Assembly: GCA_044868005.1 (NCBI GenBank)
Contig: JBIOVX010000211.1
Location: forward strand, 1-64,000
Length of the DNA: 64,000 bases
Reading direction: 5' to 3'
Source of the DNA: DATARR01 sp044868005
GTDB lineage: Bacteria > Acidobacteriota > Thermoanaerobaculia > Multivoradales > UBA5704
Below the pieces are notes generated by a model. The model saw only the letters and a program-made list of their open reading frames with translations. It ran no database searches and was not told where the DNA came from. This document shows positions 59,248 through 64,000 of the stretch, piece after piece; the stretch's first letter is position 1; each line of letters begins with the position of its first letter. The translations under genes and the position numbers were made by a program.

Positions 59248-60045
59248 TCAGCGCCATTTCGGCGGCTTCTTGGTTTCCAGGAAGGTCGCGATGCCGCGCT
59301 TGCAGTCGTCCGTGGCGCGCGCGGCGGCGTTGACCTCGGCGGCGAGCGCCAGGGCCTCGCCGAGCGGCCGGCCCACGACGTCGAGCAACAGCCGCTTGGT
59401 GCGGGCGATCGACTCGGAGCTGCCGGTCTCCAGGACCTGCGCCGCGAGCGCCTCGCCCACGGCACGCAGGTCCGCGGCAGGCACCAGGCGGTTCGCGAGG
59501 CCGATCTCCAGAGCTTTCCGCGCATCGATGAACTGGGGGTTGAGCAGCAGCTCGCGGATGTCCGAGCCGCGCAGGCGCAGCGGCAGGTAGGTGGCCACGA
59601 GCGCCGCCACGAAGCCGATGCGCACCTCGCTGTAGAGGAAGCGGGCGTCCTCGGCGGCCACGACGAAGTCGTGCGCGGTGGCGAGGCCGCAGCCGCCGGC
59701 CACGCAAGCGCCATGGACGAGGGCGACGGTGAGGGCGTCCTGGCGCAGCACCGATTCGAACAGGTCGCGCAGGCGGAGCGAGTCGCGGAGGTTCTCCTCG
59801 TGCCCCGCGTCGCGCAGCGAGCGCAGATGCTCCAGGTCGGCGCCCGCCGAGAAGTTCTTGCCGGCTCCGGAAAGCAGGATGGCGCGGACGCCTTCCTCGC
59901 GCCAGGGCCGGCGGTAGAGCCCGGTCAGCTCGCCGATCATCGCCGGCGAGAGAGCGTTGGCGCGGTCCGGATCGTTGAGGGTGACCCGCAGCAGATCGCC
60001 GTCGCGGCGCGCCTCGATCCGTTCGAAGCTGCCGAGATCGTTCAT
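59248..60045 (-). CDS. Enoyl-CoA hydratase/isomerase family protein
   Basis: The 265-residue crotonase-fold enzyme has oxyanion-hole motifs SGAGKNFSAGADLEHL and VHGACVAGGCGLA, and EVRIGFVAA with the catalytic-region Glu. It is probably a methylglutaconyl-CoA hydratase or similar. The partner AtuA genes upstream suggest breakdown of acyclic terpenes or leucine/isovalerate intermediates. Its ATG overlaps the preceding stop (ATGA). Confidence 0.88.
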   Translation of the reverse strand: MNDLGSFERIEARRDGDLLRVTLNDPDRANALSPAMIGELTGLYRRPWREEGVRAILLSGAGKNFSAGADLEHLRSLRDAGHEENLRDSLRLRDLFESVLRQDALTVALVHGACVAGGCGLATAHDFVVAAEDARFLYSEVRIGFVAALVATYLPLRLRGSDIRELLLNPQFIDARKALEIGLANRLVPAADLRAVGEALAAQVLETGSSESIARTKRLLLDVVGRPLGEALALAAEVNAAARATDDCKRGIATFLETKKPPKWR

Positions 60046-60377
60046 CGGCCCCCCACCAGCTCGTCCGGCACCTCGATCTCCATCTGCAGCAGCCCCTGCG
60101 CGTGGGTCTTGCCCTGAGCGTCGTTCTTCAGGCTCTCGGTGCCGCCGCCGCCCAGGGAGTCGTGGAGGATGAAGTTGAGCGCCAGGATGTTCGGCAGCTC
60201 GTAACGCTGCACGGGTCCCCGGCAGACCTCCCGGAAATGCTCCTTCACCCGCTCGGCCGTCACCTGCTCGCGGAGCACCGCGTACAGCTCCGGCCTCTCG
60301 GCGATCAGACCGACGTTGGAGGCATCTCCTTTGTCGCCCGAGCGGGCGTGGGCGATGCGTTCGAGCTTGATCTTCAT
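60042..60377 (-). CDS. AtuA C-terminal domain-like protein
   Basis: The 111-residue protein matches the C-terminal domain of AtuA (acyclic terpene utilisation): KIKLERIAHARSGDKGDASN at the start and LPNILALNFILHDSLGGG. In many bacteria it is fused to the N-terminal AtuA domain; here it is separate. Its ribosome site GGAGGGAG lies inside a dispersed repeat, and its ATG overlaps the stop of the membrane-protein gene. Confidence 0.85.
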   Translation of the reverse strand: MKIKLERIAHARSGDKGDASNVGLIAERPELYAVLREQVTAERVKEHFREVCRGPVQRYELPNILALNFILHDSLGGGGTESLKNDAQGKTHAQGLLQMEIEVPDELVGGR

Positions 60378-60841
60378 CCCTGTCTTTCTCCCTCCTCTCC
60401 CTTTGGGAGAGGAGGGCCGGGGAGGTGAGGGCTTCGCGCGACGACGCCGACGATGCCGATCACGCCGAGAACCGCCGCCAGAATCCCCGCCGTCCGAGGC
60501 CCCGTGGCGATCGGATGGTATAGATCCGGGAAGACCGCCCGGAATCCCAAATCCAGGATCTCATGGTGCTTCGACTCCAGCCAGGCGAAGACGGCGAGCC
60601 CGGCCGCCAGCAGCAGCGCCAGGGCGCCGAGGAGACGGAATCGGCCCCAGCCGGCGCTCAAAGCCCGGTGCAGGAGCACGACCCAACAGGCCCCCGTGAC
60701 CAGCGCCCAGAGGACGAAGACGGTGCGGTCCGCCAAGGCGCTGTAGAGGAAGCCGAGCAGCAGCACCGGCAGCAGGCCGCCGAGCACGCCGCCGTACCAG
60801 GCCCGAGCGAGCGAACGATCGAGCGCGCGGTCTTCGCTCAT
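60374..60841 (-). CDS. Small membrane protein between the AtuA halves
   Basis: The 155-residue protein of unknown function has four hydrophobic segments (VLGGLLPVLLLGFLYSALA, VFVLWALVTGACWVVLLH, LLGALALLLAAGLAVFAW, TAGILAAVLGVIGIVGVVA). Its last 19 residues (SPHLPGPPLPKGEEGERQ) are translated from a dispersed palindromic repeat. Both ends overlap neighbours by ATGA, so it is produced together with AtuA domains. The function is not inferable. Confidence 0.7.
   Translation of the reverse strand: MSEDRALDRSLARAWYGGVLGGLLPVLLLGFLYSALADRTVFVLWALVTGACWVVLLHRALSAGWGRFRLLGALALLLAAGLAVFAWLESKHHEILDLGFRAVFPDLYHPIATGPRTAGILAAVLGVIGIVGVVARSPHLPGPPLPKGEEGERQG
60378..60438. repeat. Dispersed inverted repeat, single arm, inside coding end
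   Basis: CCCTCCTCTCCCTTTGGGAG and GAGGGCCGGGGAGGTGAGGG match the right half of the elements at 14564 and 27154. Here it forms the last codons of the minus-strand membrane protein and the ribosome site of the next gene. Confidence 0.8.
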
Positions 60842-62205
60842 ACCTCCTCCACCGTGACCTCGATGCGGCTCTCCACCTCCTCCCGGGCGAGGAGCGCCGG
60901 CCAGTAGGCGACGATCTCCTGCGGCTTCGGCCGCCCGCCCGCAAAACCGGTCACCCCGGGCGGGCCGGCAGTCACCAGCGGCGCGATCTCCTTGCCGAAG
61001 CGTTCCACCTTGAGCGAGTCCGCGTGGCGCACGCCGAGCCGGAGGACCACCTCCGGCAGCTCCTCCGGCGCCGCAAAGATGCCGGGCAGGCAGGCGCCCG
61101 TCCCCAGCAGCTCGGTCTCGCGGTCCTCCGGCGCGAAGACGACGCCGGCGCGCTCCAGGCGCTTCCACACGATCTCGGCGGCGAGCTTCGCCTTGTCGGC
61201 GGCGCGCGGACCCGAGAGGGTAATGTCCCCCGAGGCCTTATAGCCGGCAAGGTACGAGGCGGAGACCTTGAGGAACGGCGTGTTCGGACGGCCCTCGATG
61301 CCCGAGACCTCCACGCGGTCCTTGCCGTCCGGGCGCAGGCGGATGGTGGTGAAGTCCGCCGTCACGTCCGGCGTGACGTAGCTCGCCGGATCGCCCATCT
61401 CGTAGACGAGCTGCTCGGCGATGGTGTCCACCGTCACCATGCCGCCCGTGCCCTCGTGCTTGGTGACCACGAAGGTGCCGTCCTCGCGCGCCTCGACGAT
61501 GGGGTAACCGGCGTTCCACAAGTCCGGCACCTCCCACCAGCGGCTGAAGTTGCCGCCCGTGCACTGGGCGCCGCACTCGATGATGTGGCCGGCGATGGTG
61601 CCGGCGGCGAGCCGGTTCCAGTCGTCCGCGGGCCAGCCGAACTCGTGAAGCATCGGCGCCAGCGCCAGCGCCGTGTCGGTGATGCGGCCGCAGAGCACGA
61701 TCTGGGCGCCCTGGGCGAGAGCCTCCACGACGGGCTTCGCGCCGAGGTAGGCGTTGGCGCTCATCACCTTGTCGACGATCGGCGCCAGCGGCTCGCCGGT
61801 GTCCATGTTGGCGAGCGCGTGGCCGGCGGCGATGAGGTCTTTGAGGCGCGGCAGCAGATCGTCCCCTTCGACGACGCCTACCCGCAGGCCCTTGATGCCG
61901 CGGTCGCGCGCCACCTCGAAGATGCGGTTGCGGCAGGCCCGGGGGTTCAGCCCGCCGGCGTTGGTGAGGACGCGGACGCCGCGCTCCTTGAGCTCGGGAA
62001 GCACGCGGCGGATGAAGCCGATGAAGTCCGTGGCGTAGCCGAGCTTCGGATTCTTGAGCTTCTGCCGCATCATGATCGACAGCGTCACCTCGGCGAGGTA
62101 GTCCATGCCGATGTAGTCGATCGGACCGCCGCGCAGCAGCTCCACCGGCGCATCGACGTTGTCGCCCCAGAACCCCTGGCCGTTGCCGATGCGCAGCGTC
62201 TTCAT
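60838..62205 (-). CDS. AtuA N-terminal domain protein (DUF1446)
   Basis: The 455-residue protein matches the DUF1446/AtuA N-terminal family implicated in acyclic terpene and related catabolism. Conserved parts are LRIGNGQGFWGDN, IDYIGMDYLAEVTLS, TNAGGLNPRACRNRI, VLCGRITDTALALAP and GAQCTGGNFSRWWEV. It begins an ATGA-coupled operon. An extended -10 box lies 10 nt before the ATG, with no Shine-Dalgarno sequence, suggesting leaderless translation. Confidence 0.9.
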   Translation of the reverse strand: MKTLRIGNGQGFWGDNVDAPVELLRGGPIDYIGMDYLAEVTLSIMMRQKLKNPKLGYATDFIGFIRRVLPELKERGVRVLTNAGGLNPRACRNRIFEVARDRGIKGLRVGVVEGDDLLPRLKDLIAAGHALANMDTGEPLAPIVDKVMSANAYLGAKPVVEALAQGAQIVLCGRITDTALALAPMLHEFGWPADDWNRLAAGTIAGHIIECGAQCTGGNFSRWWEVPDLWNAGYPIVEAREDGTFVVTKHEGTGGMVTVDTIAEQLVYEMGDPASYVTPDVTADFTTIRLRPDGKDRVEVSGIEGRPNTPFLKVSASYLAGYKASGDITLSGPRAADKAKLAAEIVWKRLERAGVVFAPEDRETELLGTGACLPGIFAAPEELPEVVLRLGVRHADSLKVERFGKEIAPLVTAGPPGVTGFAGGRPKPQEIVAYWPALLAREEVESRIEVTVEEV

Positions 62206-62215
62206 GAGCGCGCCA

Positions 62216-62224
62216 AGCCTAGCA
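62216..62224 (-). promoter_or_regulatory. Extended -10 promoter (TGCTAGGCT), minus strand
   Basis: On the minus strand TGCTAGGCT lies 10 nt before the AtuA ATG. It is identical to the boxes at 5760 and 31053. The interval 62225-62328 shows nothing else. Confidence 0.5.
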
Positions 62225-62328
62225 TGGGCTCACCGCGGTCAGAGTCTTGCATGGGACTCCGGCGTGAAAGGAGGGGTGCTTCGTGCGGTACCAGGACGCG
62301 CGGCGGTCTAGCGAGGACCGGCTTCGCC

Positions 62329-62808
62329 TCAGTACACCAACGGAACCTGCTCCGCGAGCTCGGCTTTCAGCAGCGACCGGATCTTGGTCTCGATCTGGAT
62401 GTAGCGGGCGGTCTTGGCCGCCGGCAACACCGTGCCGATCTTGTCCGCGTACGACCGCTTGGCCTTCGCCTCCGCCTCCTCAATGGACAACACCTCGTCC
62501 ATCAATCTCTTCGCGGTGTCGTCCGGAATCGGCCCTTTGTTGTAGGCCGCCGCGTACTCCTCGATCGCCTTGCGCAAGCGCTCGTTCAACTGCGCCAGTT
62601 CCTTCTGGTAAGCGTCGTACAGCGGCCAGAAGCTCTTGGCTTCCGCGTCGGTCAAATCCATGTTCGCGGCAACGACCAGCTTCTTGTCCGCCTTGACCTT
62701 CTCGACCAGGATTTCCATGTTGGTTCCGGCGCTCGTCGCCTCCTGCGCCATGACCGGCGTTGCCAGAAGCACCGTCGCCGCGAAAGTCGCCGCCATCAGA
62801 CTTTTCAT
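62329..62808 (-). CDS. Secreted helical protein, Spy-like
   Basis: The 159-residue protein has a signal peptide (MKSLMAATFAATVLLATPVMAQ). The mature all-helical sequence (ANMDLTDAEAKSFWPLYDAY, LNERLRKAIEEYAAAYNKG) resembles periplasmic Spy/CpxP-like or LTXXQ-type proteins. The ATG at 62808 follows AAAGGAG. It is not in an operon. The region 62809-63078 upstream holds a run of eight C but no gene. Confidence 0.8.
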   Translation of the reverse strand: MKSLMAATFAATVLLATPVMAQEATSAGTNMEILVEKVKADKKLVVAANMDLTDAEAKSFWPLYDAYQKELAQLNERLRKAIEEYAAAYNKGPIPDDTAKRLMDEVLSIEEAEAKAKRSYADKIGTVLPAAKTARYIQIETKIRSLLKAELAEQVPLVY

Positions 62809-63078
62809 GTTCGATGCTCCTTTCAGGAATGTGTCGAGCATGGCCAGGAGCGACTCGTACTTCCCGACCACCATACTTGCGCCGCGGCGGCGGCGTTATG
62901 GGACCTTGGTCCAATACCCCCCCCATGGGGCTTCAGGCTCCCCGAGAACTCAACTGAGTCTCGGGAGCTTATCCAAGCTGAGCGCATTCATCGCCTGAAC
63001 CGGCGCTGAGCTCTGGGGTCGAGCCTTTGGGGATTGACTGTCGGAGCCCTGATCTGTACCTTCTAGGGGGAGGAATCC

Positions 63079-63374
63079 ATGGCAAGCCTGTCGACCCGAG
63101 AAGCCGGGGATAACTTTCCCGATCTTGTAGATCGCGTGGCGACCGGCAGGAGAGAATAGTCATCACCCGTGCCGGCAAGGAGCTGGTAGCCATCGTTCCG
63201 GTTGAGGATCTTGAGCTGATGGAGGCCACGGAAGAGCGCCTCGACGTCGAAGACGCTCGCGCCGCCCGCCGCGAAGCCGAGGAAACAGGCACGATCTCGC
63301 TCGCCGCCTTGAGAAGGGAGCCGGAGCCTGATCCGCACGGCGTGGTTAGCCGGCACCTTGACGACAGCGCATGA
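63079..63374 (+). pseudogene. Phd/YefM antitoxin, frameshifted
   Basis: GGGGGAGG precedes ATG, giving MASLSTREAGDNFPDLVDRV. After about 23 codons the frame hits TAG. Shifting one base near 63148 restores ERIVITRAGKELVAIVPVED and a C-terminal tail to a stop at 63374. The total length is 3n+2, consistent with one deleted base. No PIN toxin follows on this strand. Sequencing error remains possible. Confidence 0.7.
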
Positions 63375-63831
63375 GGTTCATTCGTGCGCTCTCAAGGAAC
63401 CGCGCTCTCTCGTGATCATCGGTAAACGCGCGCTTGGGAATGTAGAACGCATTCATGTTCCGTCGAGCGATGATGACGAACTCCTTCGCATCGGACACAG
63501 TAGACAAGGCAGACCACGGCACACTCATCGTGCGGCCACCCATTACCATCACGATGCCGGCGTCGGAGACTTCGAGACGCCGCCTTTGACGCTTGTTCCG
63601 TAGCGCGAACCATATGGGCATGAAGAGGAATAACCCGACACCCCAGAACATGCCAACGCGTAAATCACTGGCTCGCACACCACCTGTGAGGAGCCATCGC
63701 TCAAACACCACCAGTAGTCCGATTCCAAGGGCGAGTATGAGCATCTGGTAGCGAAACGATGGCAAGTACTTCCAGCTGTAGAGGTACCCTTTAACCACCT
63801 CTCCGCGGCTTAGTGTGTACTCGACTGTCAT
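63346..63831 (-). CDS. YcxB-like membrane protein
   Basis: The 161-residue protein has an N-terminal segment, two transmembrane helices (YQMLILALGIGLLVVFERWL, MFWGVGLFLFMPIWFAL) and a C-terminal YcxB-like domain (RRLEVSDAGIVMVMGGRTMS, then EFVIIARRNMNAFYIPKRAF). Function unknown. The ATG at 63831 follows GGAG. Its 3' end overlaps the broken antitoxin by 29 nt. Confidence 0.78.
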   Translation of the reverse strand: MTVEYTLSRGEVVKGYLYSWKYLPSFRYQMLILALGIGLLVVFERWLLTGGVRASDLRVGMFWGVGLFLFMPIWFALRNKRQRRRLEVSDAGIVMVMGGRTMSVPWSALSTVSDAKEFVIIARRNMNAFYIPKRAFTDDHERARFLESARMNLMRCRQGAG

Positions 63832-63894
63832 GCCCAAACTCCAGCTAGCGCTCTTGTCCGGCCAACGCTCGAGGCCTCAGCGGTGGACCGCATT

Positions 63895-64000
63895 ATGCGG
63901 TTTCCGTTTCAATTGCCGGTTGGCCGCTGGGTGCGGATGAGGCGCCCCTACCTCGCCATTGTGGTCCTCTCGGCTGAGAATGGACGTGCCGGAATCCCGT
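63895..64000 (+). CDS. Partial hypothetical protein at window edge
   Basis: An open frame from ATG 63895 (or GTG 63883) runs off the window: MRFPFQLPVGRW, then RRPYLAIVVLSAENGR. No family is recognisable from 35 residues, no Shine-Dalgarno sequence is clear and the start is uncertain. Confidence 0.35.
   Translation, partial: MRFPFQLPVGRWVRMRRPYLAIVVLSAENGRAGIP

Overview
The window is GC-rich, densely coded bacterial chromosome. It carries a SusC-like TonB receptor with an N-terminal carboxypeptidase-regulatory domain, H-x4-C-x2-C small proteins, carbon-monoxide-dehydrogenase-type molybdenum hydroxylases, tandem Uma2 nucleases and many nested palindromic intergenic repeats. This combination suggests a soil or sediment Acidobacteriota (possibly Thermoanaerobaculia). 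That assignment is inferred from gene content only.

Layout. 0-6.5 kb: TonB receptor, a ferritin-like plus ATP-grasp gene pair, S1/P1 nuclease, a lone MNT nucleotidyltransferase and a 21-bp tandem array. 6.5-12.8 kb (minus strand): mutS2, dnaG, rpoD and tRNA-Asn, the replication/transcription core. 13-18.5 kb: a zinc-binding-module/TPR protein divergent from an XRE regulator, a MEDS hybrid histidine kinase, two tandem Uma2 genes and a membrane methyltransferase. 18.7-22.2 kb: a lower-GC island holding a compact ubiquitin-like operon (beta-grasp modifier ending in GGG, JAB/JAMM peptidase, E1/ThiF enzyme, Cas2-like protein). It is divergent from an XRE plus ImmA/IrrE regulator pair. I regard this as the best candidate for an under-described (possibly anti-phage) system.

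22.4-24.9 kb: a broken HigA antitoxin, an XRE gene, and two related arrays of 21-bp units with a palindromic CCGCGG-type core flanking a small secreted protein. 24.9-34.3 kb: a third Uma2, a nitrilase-family amidohydrolase, an NCS2 permease, pyrF, an alpha/beta hydrolase and a large membrane-anchored HELAH metallopeptidase. 34.4-45.1 kb: a translationally coupled catabolic operon encoding the M, S and L subunits of a molybdenum hydroxylase, an amidase, FdrA, a DUF1116 (YlbE) protein and a cyclase. A GT-C-like membrane protein is embedded in it. FdrA and YlbE relatives act in allantoin/oxamate (purine) catabolism, so an N-heterocycle is the likely substrate.

45.1-54.9 kb: a Phd/VapC-type toxin-antitoxin pair and hrpB, of which the toxin and hrpB appear to start on CTG codons; a single-chain restriction-modification enzyme; thymidine kinase; DUF2203; a HAD phosphatase; an ErpA-type Fe-S carrier; and YgfZ. 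54.9-56.9 kb: a group II intron with its maturase, inserted in the very short leader of an alpha/beta hydrolase gene. 57-64 kb: small zinc-module and rhodanese-like proteins, then an ATGA-coupled operon with AtuA split in two (N- and C-terminal parts) plus enoyl-CoA hydratase and HAD genes. The end holds a periplasmic protein, a frameshifted Phd antitoxin and a YcxB-like protein.

Two regulatory themes recur. Several genes have a -10 box (often TGCTAGGCT or TATACT) only 6-10 nt before the start codon, implying leaderless mRNAs. Most longer intergenic gaps are filled by a family of nested inverted repeats that can also run into coding sequence.
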